A DNA stretch of 64,000 nt. Origin: CAYYMH01 sp964472785. GTDB lineage: Bacteria > Zhuqueibacterota > Zhuqueibacteria > Thermofontimicrobiales > Thermofontimicrobiaceae. The notes under the pieces were generated by a model, which was not told the DNA's origin, ran no database searches, and saw only the letters and a program-made list of their open reading frames with translations. Below are positions 52,917 to 62,681 of the stretch, piece by piece. The first letter of the stretch is position 1. Every line of letters begins with the position of its first letter. The position numbers were made by a program, and so were the translations under genes. The DNA lies in assembly GCA_964472785.1 (NCBI GenBank), contig CAYYMH010000009.1, positions 51,525-115,524 of the forward strand, read 5' to 3'.

Positions 52917-53110
52917 TATTGAATGACTGTATGATAGATCAACCATTTGAATATAAATTACTTGACAATGTAAACTGGATAACACTATCGAGTAAATCCT
53001 GTGCGACCAGTCGCATCTGCCTTTGGCATGATTATCCTGTCAAAACAGATGACTTAAAAATTCATAGGCGCATTTTGATACAAACTACAAATAGGATTTG
53101 GGAGACCAAA

Positions 53111-53713
53111 ATGAAATATTTTTATAAGCTTCTGTTGCTTGTTTCCATTAGCCTCGCATTCTTTGCTTGCGAAACCAGTAATGGCACTGACCCGGACTTA
53201 ACTGCTGATGAACTCACCCAGCAGGGGTGGGATAAATTCGAAACAGGAGATTATTCAGAGGCACTGGATAATTTTGAAAAGGCGATTGAAAAGGATAACC
53301 AGTTCACCGATGCTCACAATGGTGCAGGTTGGGCCAGCGGACGCTTAACCTTGCTCTCGGATGGTGCCTCCTTTTTTAATAACTGCCTTTCTTTGGAGCC
53401 GAATTATACCGACGCCATTGCCGGTTTAGCATTCATTAAAAATGCTCAGAAAGAATATCAACAAGCCATCAATATGGCCAACAATCTTCTTTCTGTTGAC
53501 GATCAATGGGTATTTGGACACGATACTGATATTAACTATCGCGACCTTCATCTTGTGTTAGCCGAATGTTATTTCGCAATTTTGGATTTCCAAAATGCGC
53601 TAAACCAGGTACAGAAGTTAGATCCGTCATTTGGCGCTGACCTTGATTTATCTACTTATGAGGGAAGAGCGGCGTTAGCTGCAAAAATTGAAAGGTTAAA
53701 GGGAAGCGTTTAA
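53111..53713 (+). CDS. TPR-containing lipoprotein
   Basis: A 200-residue lipoprotein after start correction: signal ending LAFFAC (lipid-bearing C20), then TPR-like helices (about 32-105, with GWDKFETGDYSEALDNF) and a helical end. The ATG at 53111 follows GGGAG; the longer ORF from 52919 would put 64 non-signal residues before the lipobox and is rejected. It stands about 195 bases after the subtilase gene. Function unknown, probably a periplasmic scaffold. Confidence 0.8.
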   Translation: MKYFYKLLLLVSISLAFFACETSNGTDPDLTADELTQQGWDKFETGDYSEALDNFEKAIEKDNQFTDAHNGAGWASGRLTLLSDGASFFNNCLSLEPNYTDAIAGLAFIKNAQKEYQQAINMANNLLSVDDQWVFGHDTDINYRDLHLVLAECYFAILDFQNALNQVQKLDPSFGADLDLSTYEGRAALAAKIERLKGSV

Positions 53714-53723
53714 TTCAAGTTTT

Positions 53724-54461
53724 TTAAACATTTGAGCGCTGGTTTCGTGCTTCACTGAACACAATTGCTGCCGCAACCGAAGCATTTAAAGAGTTAACAT
53801 GTCCGAACAATGGTATCCGCACCAAAAAGTCACAGGTCTTTTTGACCAGCCGTCTGATACCTCGCCCTTCATTTCCGATGACAACTCCCAGCGGCATATT
53901 CAGTTTTGCTTCGTAAACAGACTGTTCCGCATTTTGATCTGTACCAACAAACCAAACTCCTTGATTTTGTAAGTCTTTCATTATCCTCACCAAATTTGTC
54001 ACCCGGACAATTGGTACGTGCGCCATCGCACCAGCGGACGTTTTTGCTACTGTGCTGTTCGGTCCGGCTGAGCGGTCTTTCGGAATAATCAAGCCATGGA
54101 ACCCAAAAGCTTCCGCCGAACGGATAATAGCTCCCAAATTGTGCGGATCCTGAATTTCATCCAAAATGGCAACCAACACGTGTTCATTGTGCCGCTCCGC
54201 TTTCCGAAAAATATCGTCAATTTCACTGTATTTATATTCCGGTAATTCTGCCACAAAACCCTGATGATTTTCGCTCCCCGCAATTTCGGATAACTTGAAC
54301 CGATCCACTTCATGGATTGGTATTTTCAGCGATTTTGCTCGCTCAATCAGCTTGAGATCTGACTTTGATTTTCGTCCTTTTACCACAAAAAGTTTATTTA
54401 TTTGCAGTCCGGCAGCAATTAATTCTTTGACAGGATTTTTACCGTAAGTGATGGATGGCAT
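53724..54461 (-). CDS. rlmB: 23S rRNA (guanosine-2'-O)-methyltransferase RlmB
   Basis: A 245-residue SpoU-family (SPOUT knot) methyltransferase. An N-terminal RNA-binding domain (about 1-75) is followed by the knotted domain with DEIQDPHNLGAIIRSAEAFG, the SAM-binding VIGNEGRGI and PLFGHVNSLNASVAAAI. It modifies a guanosine in domain V of 23S rRNA (G2251 in E. coli). GAGAG precedes the ATG. Confidence 0.93.
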   Translation of the reverse strand: MPSITYGKNPVKELIAAGLQINKLFVVKGRKSKSDLKLIERAKSLKIPIHEVDRFKLSEIAGSENHQGFVAELPEYKYSEIDDIFRKAERHNEHVLVAILDEIQDPHNLGAIIRSAEAFGFHGLIIPKDRSAGPNSTVAKTSAGAMAHVPIVRVTNLVRIMKDLQNQGVWFVGTDQNAEQSVYEAKLNMPLGVVIGNEGRGIRRLVKKTCDFLVRIPLFGHVNSLNASVAAAIVFSEARNQRSNV

Positions 54462-54541
54462 TCTCTCAACGTTGTTAAATGTTTTTGATTAAGTATTTCA
54501 ATTGCTTGATTTCATTTCCTAAAAATCAATTCGTTGTAATT

Positions 54542-55351
54542 TCAGAATCCCGACCGGTTGATCATTGTTTTCAGCTTTTGCCAGACGCCCGATTTGGTTT
54601 CAGTTTCTAATGGAATCGGTTCATCAATTTCGATTGGTTCCCCTTGAATCGCACGCAACGGATTTTTCGAAAACAAGAGTTCTGCCTGGAGTTTACCATA
54701 CTTATCTAATGCCAGGTCGTAGCTTTCGGAAAGAGTCACCATTCTTCGGTCTGGTTTGTGTCCGTCTGATGCAACGAAATGGACGTAATTATAATCAATC
54801 ATTTGAAACGCCAGGCTTTTTGCCTTGTCACCATATCGACCGCGCAAGCTGCCTTCGTTGATTTGCATCAAACATCCCCGTTGAATGTATTCATAAATAA
54901 ATTCGGGATGCATCTGGAAGCCCAGGTTTCGTTCCGGGTGGGCAATAATTGGCACCTTCCCGTCAACCGAAAACTCAAACAGCTTCTCAGGAACGAACTT
55001 CGGGATACTATTCATTGGAAACTCGATCAGAAAGTATTTTTGATTCGCATTTAGCGTAGCAATTTTGTGATCAAGTGTTGTATCCGGTTGTGCGAAAATT
55101 TCACTCCCGCAAAAGAGCCGAATCTTTAAACCTGCCGCTTTTGCTTTTTCGCTAAGTTGATTGAATTTATCGAGAATGTCCGCCTCTTCTTTAAAGTGAT
55201 CCTCGCTAAGAATATGTGGTGTTGCGACTAACGCTTCGATACCATTGGCTTCAGCATCTTTCAGCATTTGCATGGCACTGTCCCAGTCATCAGCTCCGTC
55301 GTCGACAAAAGGGATAATATGTGTGTGAATGTCAATTAACTGTGGTTTCAT
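54542..55351 (-). CDS. CpsB/CapC-type PHP phosphatase
   Basis: A 269-residue PHP-fold metalloenzyme. The metal-binding opening DIHTHIIPFVDDGADD (about 7-22), ATPH (about 43-46) and C-terminal SDGHKPDRR (about 195-203) are the CpsB/YwqE signatures. Family members dephosphorylate tyrosine on exopolysaccharide co-polymerases. No capsule genes are in this window. GGAG stands before the ATG. Confidence 0.87.
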   Translation of the reverse strand: MKPQLIDIHTHIIPFVDDGADDWDSAMQMLKDAEANGIEALVATPHILSEDHFKEEADILDKFNQLSEKAKAAGLKIRLFCGSEIFAQPDTTLDHKIATLNANQKYFLIEFPMNSIPKFVPEKLFEFSVDGKVPIIAHPERNLGFQMHPEFIYEYIQRGCLMQINEGSLRGRYGDKAKSLAFQMIDYNYVHFVASDGHKPDRRMVTLSESYDLALDKYGKLQAELLFSKNPLRAIQGEPIEIDEPIPLETETKSGVWQKLKTMINRSGF

Positions 55352-55451
55352 TATACTCCGTCACATTTTCTTATTCATTTTGACAGGTTAAGTTAACAAA
55401 TGATTCTGCTCAACTTTTGGAGAATTTATTAGGCGGGGGTTAAAAATAAAA

Positions 55452-56195
55452 TTAAGAGCGATGAATAGCTCTGGCGAAATCAGCAATTCTCCTTTCTTTC
55501 TGCTCCTGTTCCAGCACATTTCCTGTTACAATAAATGATGCGCCCGCTTTAACCTTCTCATTTGCAATTTCAGGTGTACGGATGCCGCCTCCGACAATGA
55601 GCGGCAAACTGCAAATACCAGCCATAGCATGTATCATTTTGTTCGGGACTGCTTGCTCGGCGCCACTTCCTGCTTCCAGATACAGCACCTTCATTCCCAA
55701 AAGCTCTGCCGCTAATCCGTGCGCAACAGCAATGTCCGGCTTGTCTCTCGGAATTGGTTTGGTGTTGCTCATAAATTCTGCTGAAGTCATTTTTCCTGAT
55801 TCAATAATCATGTAGCCAGTCGAGATTGCTTCAAGTCCGATCATTTTGACGATCGGCGCTCCTATAACGTGTTGACCGATCAACAGATCAGGGTTTCGTC
55901 CGCTGATAACTGACATGAAAAGTATTGCATCGGCGTGAGCAGAAATTTGCTGAACGCCGCCAGGAAAAATAATCACTGGTATTTCCACAGCCTCTTTAAT
56001 CTTTCGAATCAGCTCATCAAAAATTGGCGTGGAAAGTAAACTGCCGCCGATGAAAATACCGTCCGCATCTTCTTTCTCTGTTTGCCGGGCCAATTTAACA
56101 CTTTCCTCAAGCGACTGTTTATCCGGATCAATAAGTACGAAATAACCGGCGCCGCGTTCCAGCTTCACTTTAAGCAATCGATTCCAGGTATCCAT
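55452..56195 (-). CDS. Geranylgeranylglyceryl phosphate synthase family (PcrB-like)
   Basis: A 247-residue TIM-barrel prenyltransferase. Early DPDK motif (23-26), GGSLL at about 50 and the phosphate-binding EAGSGA (about 174) and GGGIRTP (about 202) are visible. It joins a polyprenyl diphosphate to glycerol-1-phosphate, the committed step of archaeal-type ether lipids. Members of this long group occur in several FCB bacteria. It starts five bases after the alaS stop, so it is cotranscribed with recA-recX-alaS. Chain length and actual lipid are not derivable. Confidence 0.87.
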   Translation of the reverse strand: MDTWNRLLKVKLERGAGYFVLIDPDKQSLEESVKLARQTEKEDADGIFIGGSLLSTPIFDELIRKIKEAVEIPVIIFPGGVQQISAHADAILFMSVISGRNPDLLIGQHVIGAPIVKMIGLEAISTGYMIIESGKMTSAEFMSNTKPIPRDKPDIAVAHGLAAELLGMKVLYLEAGSGAEQAVPNKMIHAMAGICSLPLIVGGGIRTPEIANEKVKAGASFIVTGNVLEQEQKERRIADFARAIHRS

Positions 56196-56199
56196 ATCC

Positions 56200-58830
56200 T
56201 CATCCGTTGTTTATTTGATTTTTCACAATTGTCTCGGTTTCAGCCAAAGCCTGGTCAAATTTATCCAAATTATTAGCTCCTGCCAATGCAATGTGCGGCC
56301 TTCCGCCGCCGCTTCCTCCGGCAACTTGAGCGACCTGCTTTACAATATCCCCTGCTTTTAGCTTTTTATCTTTAATTAAATTGTCCGTAACAACACATAA
56401 AAAATTGATTTTATTATCAAAAACAGCGCCCAAAACGCCAATCCCGGAAATTAACCTCTCTCGTAAAATATCGCCGATCATTTTCAGTTCATCAACCGAT
56501 GCCGGAGAAACTCTCGTTACAACCAATTGGAAGCCGTCCAATTTTTTTGCGTTCTTAATCCAATCATCGACCGTTTCAGATGAGCTTTTCATCCGCTGTT
56601 TTTCTAATTCTTTTTCCAATTTTTTATTCTCTTGGATCAGCGCTTCAGCCTTTTTTTGTAACTCATCTTCAGGAGCTGTCAATAATTGGGAAAGCGAGCG
56701 AATAATCTTTCGATCATGAATCACACTGTTCAAAGCTTCTTCGCCGGTGATTGCTTCAATTCGGCGAATCCCTGCCGCGACGCTGGACTCACTGACAATT
56801 CTGAACAAGCCGATTTGTCCGGTGCTGGACGCATGAGTGCCACCACACAATTCCATACTGTAATCACCTATTTTTATCACACGCACTTCATCTTCATACT
56901 TCTCGCCAAATAAAGCGATGGCACCACTTTTCTTCGCATCATCAAAGCTGGTGAAAATCACATCAACCGGTATGTTTTCCATAATTTTATTATTTACAAT
57001 CCGCTCGATCTTCTCTAATTGATCTTCGGATATCCGCTCAAAGTGGGTCAAATCAAACCGCAGACGAAATGGCGTAACCAGCGATCCTGACTGATGAACA
57101 TGTTTGCCCAACACTTCCCGCAATGCAGACTGTAACAGATGCGTTGCTGTGTGATTTCTGGCGGTGCTCATTCGTTGGTCTCTTTTCACTTTCGCCTTCA
57201 CTTTAGATTGGGCGATCTCTTCGGGAAGGTTTCCTTTGGTAATATGAATGATTTTATCTTCTTGCTTAATTGTATTTTTTACAGATAGCAAAAAATTATC
57301 TCCACCGATCTCTCCGGTATCGCCAATCTGCCCGCCAGATTCTGCATAAAAGGGTGTCTTGTCCAACACTAAATACACATAATCCGCCTCTTTTTTCAGC
57401 AAGCGAATTTCTGAATCTGTCTCAATTTGATCGTAACCGACAAACTCCGAATCCGAACCATCGGATAATTTTTCCCATTCGTTCCAATCCACTTCGATAC
57501 CATAATCCCATTTTCCTGCTTTTCGAGCTCGCTCCCGTTGTTTTTCCATTTCAGACTTAAAACCCTCTTCATCAACCGTCATATTTTTTTCTTCAGCCAT
57601 TAACTGGGTCAAATCCAGCGGAAATCCATAAGTATCGTAAAGCCGAAAAGCGTCTTTCCCCGGTATTTCCTTGACATTTTTGTTGTTCAATTGTTTGACC
57701 AAATTTTCAAAGAGCTCGATACCGCGATCCAGTGTGTTGCCGAAACTTTCTTCTTCCGATTTTATGACCATCGAAATATATTGATGTTTTTCTTTAATTT
57801 CAGGGAACGCTTCTCCCATGATATCCACGACCGTTGGAACCAGTTTATAAATCATCGGTTCCTGCATCCCAAGGGTTCTGGCAAAGCGAGCAGCTCTTCT
57901 CAGGATACGTCGCAGCACATAGCCTCTTCCCTCGTTGGACGGCAGCGCCCCATCCGCAATTGCAAATGTCAGCGCCCGAACATGGTCGGCGATCACCTGA
58001 TGAGCAACGCCTCCCTGGTCAGATTTTGATTTACCGCTGATCTCTTTAATTTTATTTATAATCGGCGTAAAAAGATCGGTATCATAATTTGACCGAACTT
58101 TCTGCAGCGTCGCTACAATCCGCTCAAATCCCATACCCGTATCAATATGCTTCTCTGGCAAGTCCGTCAGCGAGCGATCTTCCTCTCTGTTAAATTGAAT
58201 GAAAACCAAATTCCACAGTTCAATATAGCGGGCACAGCCGCCATTAACCTGGCATCGATGTCCTTTGACATCTTTTTTATCGCACGCGTTTTCTCCCAAA
58301 TCAATATGAATTTCGGAGCAGGGACCGCAGGGACCGATTTCTCCCATTTCCCAGAAATTATCTTTCTCGTCAAACCGCAAAACATGACTCGGAGTAATAT
58401 CTGTCACTTGTTTCCAGAGTTGTTCAGCCTCATCGTCATCTTTATAAACAGTGGCGTAGAGTTTATCTTTTGGCAATTTCCACACATGAGTCAGTAATTC
58501 CCATGCCCATTGAATCGCTTCTTTTTTATAATAATCACCAAAAGACCAATTACCAAGCATCTCAAAAAACGTGTGATGGTATGTGTCTTTTCCGACTTCC
58601 TCCAAATCATTGTGTTTTCCGCTGACGCGGATACATTTTTGAGAATTTGCCGCCCGGGTGTATTCCCGTTTCTCTTTGCCTAAAAATATACTTTTAAATT
58701 GATTCATTCCCGCATTGGTGAAAAGCAATGTCGGGTCATCATAAGGCACAACAGATGAACTGGGAACAAAACGGTGATCATGTTTTTTGAAAAATTCAAT
58801 AAATGACTGTCTGATTTCTCTTGAATTCAT
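56200..58830 (-). CDS. alaS: Alanyl-tRNA synthetase
   Basis: An 876-residue class II synthetase in the standard order: aminoacylation domain (about 1-440, starting REIRQSFIEFFKKHDH), editing domain with zinc ligands HTATH (about 555) and CGGTHASSTGQIG (about 655), and C-Ala domain with the glycine-rich GGSGGGRPHIALAG end (about 840). Complete and unremarkable. AGG precedes the ATG by about ten bases. Downstream of recA-recX as in many bacteria. Confidence 0.96.
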   Translation of the reverse strand: MNSREIRQSFIEFFKKHDHRFVPSSSVVPYDDPTLLFTNAGMNQFKSIFLGKEKREYTRAANSQKCIRVSGKHNDLEEVGKDTYHHTFFEMLGNWSFGDYYKKEAIQWAWELLTHVWKLPKDKLYATVYKDDDEAEQLWKQVTDITPSHVLRFDEKDNFWEMGEIGPCGPCSEIHIDLGENACDKKDVKGHRCQVNGGCARYIELWNLVFIQFNREEDRSLTDLPEKHIDTGMGFERIVATLQKVRSNYDTDLFTPIINKIKEISGKSKSDQGGVAHQVIADHVRALTFAIADGALPSNEGRGYVLRRILRRAARFARTLGMQEPMIYKLVPTVVDIMGEAFPEIKEKHQYISMVIKSEEESFGNTLDRGIELFENLVKQLNNKNVKEIPGKDAFRLYDTYGFPLDLTQLMAEEKNMTVDEEGFKSEMEKQRERARKAGKWDYGIEVDWNEWEKLSDGSDSEFVGYDQIETDSEIRLLKKEADYVYLVLDKTPFYAESGGQIGDTGEIGGDNFLLSVKNTIKQEDKIIHITKGNLPEEIAQSKVKAKVKRDQRMSTARNHTATHLLQSALREVLGKHVHQSGSLVTPFRLRFDLTHFERISEDQLEKIERIVNNKIMENIPVDVIFTSFDDAKKSGAIALFGEKYEDEVRVIKIGDYSMELCGGTHASSTGQIGLFRIVSESSVAAGIRRIEAITGEEALNSVIHDRKIIRSLSQLLTAPEDELQKKAEALIQENKKLEKELEKQRMKSSSETVDDWIKNAKKLDGFQLVVTRVSPASVDELKMIGDILRERLISGIGVLGAVFDNKINFLCVVTDNLIKDKKLKAGDIVKQVAQVAGGSGGGRPHIALAGANNLDKFDQALAETETIVKNQINNG

Positions 58831-58890
58831 ATTTTAAACCTGCAATCCTCTACATTCACCATTAATAATCTGCCAACATTTATTCTCCGA

Positions 58891-59526
58891 CTAAATTTCA
58901 TCCCACCGATCAAATAAATCCGAAATAATCCCCCAGTCAAAACCACGCCTCAGTAAAAAATCTGCCACTCTCTTCCTGGCTTTAGTTTCCTCAACGTTCT
59001 TCAACTGTTTCTTCTTTTTTTGAGCCAATTCGAGTGCGATCTGCTGCTGATCTTTTTCCTGATACGTACTCTCAATTGTTTGATCAATTAAATCTTCATC
59101 CACGCCCTTTTGCTTAAGCTCTCTTACCAGCAAATACTCTCCCATGGGTCGGGTAATCATTTTGGTCTGAGCGTAGCTTCGTGCGAAGCGTTCATCATCA
59201 ATAAGCCCTGCTCTTTTTAAATCATTAATAACAAAATCAATAATGCTCTCATCATAGCCAATTTGATGAAGCTTTGTTACCATTTCTTTTTCACTGCGAT
59301 CCCGATAGGATAAAAATTTTATCGCGCGTTCTTTAGCTTTATTTTTTTCCTCTGAAATTAAGATGTCTTCTATTTGATCGGTAGTTAAAACATCTCCCTT
59401 TTTTAATTTGTATTTGAGTACAATATCCTGATGCAGTCCAAATCCAAATTCCTCATCCAAAAAAATTGAGCACCTGTTTTTTCTTTTTTTTTGAACGACA
59501 ATTTTAGTTATTTTTTTGGTTTCCAT
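58891..59526 (-). CDS. recX: RecA regulator RecX
   Basis: A 211-residue RecX protein made of three-helix repeats (for example RAIKFLSYRDRSEKEM and AGLIDDERFARSYAQ), which binds RecA filaments and limits them. The ATG at 59526 lies 15 bases beyond the recA stop. Confidence 0.92.
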   Translation of the reverse strand: METKKITKIVVQKKRKNRCSIFLDEEFGFGLHQDIVLKYKLKKGDVLTTDQIEDILISEEKNKAKERAIKFLSYRDRSEKEMVTKLHQIGYDESIIDFVINDLKRAGLIDDERFARSYAQTKMITRPMGEYLLVRELKQKGVDEDLIDQTIESTYQEKDQQQIALELAQKKKKQLKNVEETKARKRVADFLLRRGFDWGIISDLFDRWDEI

Positions 59527-59541
59527 TCAAACAGTAGTTTA

Positions 59542-60609
59542 TTAGCTGGTTTTCTTTTCTTCCTCGTTATTGTCCTTCTCAGTTTCCTTTTTATCTTGAG
59601 ACTCATCAGGATCGATACCAAGAACCTTGCGCACTTTTTTTTCAACTTCTGAAAAAATATCAGGGTTTTCCATCAGGAACCGTTTTACATTTTCTCTTCC
59701 CTGTCCCAACCTTTCCTCGCCGTACGAAAACCAAGTGCCACTCTTTTCGATAATATCATTTTCGACAGCGACATCCAGCACATCGCCTTCGCGGGAGATA
59801 CCAGTTCCATACATAATGTCAAACTCTGCCTCCCGAAATGGGGGAGCAACTTTGTTTTTAACCACTCTGGCACGAGTCCGGTTTCCGATAACTTTTTCAC
59901 GGTCTTTAATCGATGCAATTCGACGAATGTCGATGCGTACCGAAGAATAAAATTTTAAAGCCCTGCCACCGGTTGTGGTTTCCGGATTACCAAACATCAC
60001 GCCTATCTTTTCCCGGATTTGATTAATAAAAATCACACAGGTTCGCGACTTGCTAATCGCGCCGGACAATTTTCTCATTGCCTGCGACATCAGGCGGGCC
60101 TGGAGTCCCATCTGGGAATCTCCCATTTCGCCTTCAATTTCTGCACGAGGTACCAGCGCTGCAACCGAGTCAATGACCACAATGCCCAAAGCTCCGCTGC
60201 GAACCAATGTTTCTGAAATTTCCAGCGCCTGTTCACCGGTGTCCGGTTGAGAAATGAGAAGGTTTTCGGTATCAACGCCCAAATTTTTTGCGTAATGAGC
60301 ATCCAACGCATGTTCAGCATCAATAAATGCAGCCATACCTCCCAACTTTTGAGTTTCAGCGATGACGTGAAGCGCCAAAGTCGTTTTACCGGAAGATTCT
60401 GGGCCGTATATTTCAATGATTCTTCCTCTCGGAATACCGCCAACCCCTAACGCCGCATCTAACGAAATAGAACCGGTAGGAATAGTCTGCACTCGTTCAT
60501 TCGCCTTATCGTCACCCAGCCTCATTACAGAACCTTTTCCAAACTGCTTATCTATTTGTGAAATTGCCAGATCCAGCGCTTTCAGACGTTCTTTATCATA
60601 GTTAGTCAT
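59542..60609 (-). CDS. recA: Recombinase RecA
   Basis: A 355-residue RecA. Walker A is GPESSGKTT (about 68-76), Walker B is in IVVIDSVAALVP, and loop 2 motif NQIREKIGVMFGNPETTTGG is intact. The acidic C-tail (DKKETEKDNNEEEK) is normal. The ATG at 60609 follows GGGAGAG; the GTG six codons upstream is less likely. No canonical LexA box of either common type was spotted in 60610-60777. Confidence 0.97.
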   Translation of the reverse strand: MTNYDKERLKALDLAISQIDKQFGKGSVMRLGDDKANERVQTIPTGSISLDAALGVGGIPRGRIIEIYGPESSGKTTLALHVIAETQKLGGMAAFIDAEHALDAHYAKNLGVDTENLLISQPDTGEQALEISETLVRSGALGIVVIDSVAALVPRAEIEGEMGDSQMGLQARLMSQAMRKLSGAISKSRTCVIFINQIREKIGVMFGNPETTTGGRALKFYSSVRIDIRRIASIKDREKVIGNRTRARVVKNKVAPPFREAEFDIMYGTGISREGDVLDVAVENDIIEKSGTWFSYGEERLGQGRENVKRFLMENPDIFSEVEKKVRKVLGIDPDESQDKKETEKDNNEEEKKTS

Positions 60610-60777
60610 TTTTTCTCTCCCAACCACTATTGGTATAATTTTTTTGGTGTTTGACCTGAATTATTCACATGAAATTATTATAAATCGAATGATAAATATA
60701 ATTACAAGTAATTGAGCACGTGTAAAATTTAAGAAGGAATCATTGCTCTTTATTCCTTAATTTACGAAGAATGTGGG

Positions 60778-61359
60778 TTAACCTGTTAATTCAATTTTCT
60801 CTAAAACAGTGTAAATCGGTCCGGATCGTGTTAATTGACTTTTTATGAGTTGAATACAATCTGCGCTAAAATGTCCGATAGAAAATTGACTTCTCTCTTT
60901 CAATTCATTGATGATTGCATGAACTGTTCGGGAATCTTTCACCCTCCCCAAAGTCAAATGAGCCGAGAAACTTCTTTTTTCCCGTTCAAAACCGAGTGCT
61001 TCCATTCCTTCAGCTATTTTGTTAGCCAGTAATTGAAGCCTGTTTTCGCGATCCTTTGCCCCGACCCAAAAAACACGCGGTCTTTTAAAATTCGGAAAAG
61101 CCCCAACTCCCTCAATTGAAATTTCGAACGGGTCAACTTTATTTACTGCTGCCACTATTCGGTCTTTAATATCTGGAATCAATTCAGGTGGAGTATCACC
61201 TAAAAACTTTATGGTTAAGTGAATATTTTCCGGATCAACCCATTTAACGTGTCCGCCGAATTGTTTCAATTCGCTTTGGTAACGCGCAATATTGTTTCTT
61301 AAATCCCTTGGGATGGGTACCGCGATAAAAAGGCGAATTTTTGTCGCTTTTGATTCCAT
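60778..61359 (-). CDS. thpR: RNA 2',3'-cyclic phosphodiesterase ThpR (LigT)
   Basis: A 193-residue 2H phosphoesterase. Both catalytic HxT motifs are visible: HLTIKFLGD (about 46) and HLTLGRVKD (about 133). It opens 2',3'-cyclic phosphates on RNA. It lies between cinA and recA on the minus strand; a cinA-thpR-recA order is frequent in bacteria. Confidence 0.93.
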   Translation of the reverse strand: MESKATKIRLFIAVPIPRDLRNNIARYQSELKQFGGHVKWVDPENIHLTIKFLGDTPPELIPDIKDRIVAAVNKVDPFEISIEGVGAFPNFKRPRVFWVGAKDRENRLQLLANKIAEGMEALGFEREKRSFSAHLTLGRVKDSRTVHAIINELKERSQFSIGHFSADCIQLIKSQLTRSGPIYTVLEKIELTG

Positions 61360-61441
61360 GGATGTTATTGGATTAAATCAATATAATCAAAGAAATTACT
61401 TATCAAATATACGATAAAGATTTTAATTAATCAAGGGATTT

Positions 61442-62650
61442 TTACTTTGATAAATATCGCAGCAGAGAATTTAATACTGCAGTTGCAAGTCTCTGGCGGC
61501 TTAATTCTATTTGATACGGGAAAGAGAAGTTTTGAGAATGTTCGGACTCACCATCCAAAATGGTCATAAAAGACGTTGATTCATTCGAAACGTTATGCAT
61601 TACAGCAACAGAAAAAGTAGTGTTTGAAAGTTGTTTCATTTTCTGAGCGATGTTAACGGTCATTTTCTCAATGACCATTTTATTTGCGGACATCGTCTCA
61701 ACAGAGATATTAAGTAAATTTTTAAATCCTTCGATAGAGTTTATCAGTAACCCGTTTACAACTGCGCTTCCCTTTTCATCATAATTTATTAATTGGGTTG
61801 AAACATCTCCGCTTGTACCATATTCTACGATAGACAGTGTTTTATTCTGTTCAACCAGTTTTTTAACAATCAATTCTTCAAAGGTTTGCCGGTCTGTTCC
61901 CCAGATTATCTTTCCAACTTTCTGGCGTATCTTTTCTTCGACCATATTCAAATTATTTTTGCACGTTTCAAGATCATTTCCCATCACTGTGAGTTGGATA
62001 TCAATTAGACCAAAATTGGGGAGAAATGCGATTCGGGCGTGTTTTTCCAAATCATGAACATCTCCCAATGTCTCAAACAAGGTCGATTCCGGCATTCCAA
62101 AAGTTCGAAGCTTGCGGATCAATATTTTTTGTTTGCTGCGTTCTCTAATAAATGGCACGACGTTATAATCCACCATCCGTTGCATTTCAGCCGGCACACC
62201 CGGAAGTACAAAGAAATACTTCCCTTTTTTATGAAACAAAAGCCCGGGCGCTGTTCCGATTTCGTTTTTGAGTATTTGTGCATTGTTTGGCACAAGACAC
62301 TGATTTTTATTTGATCTGCTTAACTCTCGCTTCAATTTCTGAAACCGCTGGATGAGGCACTCCAAAACCTCTTGATTCATTACTAAATTGGACTGAAAAA
62401 ATTGCGCCAGTGCAAATTTCGTGATGTCGTCATGCGTTGGTCCGAGCCCGCCTGTCAAAATAATAAATTCAGATCGCTCTTCAGCAATTTCCAGAGCTTC
62501 AACAATATTTATTCTTGAATCACCAATCGCCGTAATGCAGTTAACCGGAACGCCGATCTCTGTTAATTTGCCGGCAATATACGATGCATTTGAATTAACG
62601 GTATGACCGTTAAGCAATTCATTTCCGATTGAAATAATTTCAGCATTCAT
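61442..62650 (-). CDS. cinA: CinA-family protein with degenerate deamidase domain
   Basis: A 402-residue CinA. The N-terminal MoaB-like/COG1058 domain is well kept (SIGNELLNG, TGGLGPTHDD). The C-terminal part (about 250-402) aligns in position with the NMN deamidase PncC domain. However, the nucleophile motif ESCTGG reads EYGTSG (about residue 267), so the catalytic serine is tyrosine and the domain is probably inactive. The ATG at 62650 is chosen over TTG 62674 because the domain begins there. Located between pgpA and thpR. Confidence 0.87.
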   Translation of the reverse strand: MNAEIISIGNELLNGHTVNSNASYIAGKLTEIGVPVNCITAIGDSRINIVEALEIAEERSEFIILTGGLGPTHDDITKFALAQFFQSNLVMNQEVLECLIQRFQKLKRELSRSNKNQCLVPNNAQILKNEIGTAPGLLFHKKGKYFFVLPGVPAEMQRMVDYNVVPFIRERSKQKILIRKLRTFGMPESTLFETLGDVHDLEKHARIAFLPNFGLIDIQLTVMGNDLETCKNNLNMVEEKIRQKVGKIIWGTDRQTFEELIVKKLVEQNKTLSIVEYGTSGDVSTQLINYDEKGSAVVNGLLINSIEGFKNLLNISVETMSANKMVIEKMTVNIAQKMKQLSNTTFSVAVMHNVSNESTSFMTILDGESEHSQNFSFPYQIELSRQRLATAVLNSLLRYLSK

Positions 62651-62681
62651 GAATATAAACTCCGCTTTACCCAAGCACCCA

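Noticed and set aside
60610..60777. LexA box upstream of recA
   Set aside because: Neither the CTG-N10-CAG nor the GAAC-N4-GTTC pattern was found by eye.
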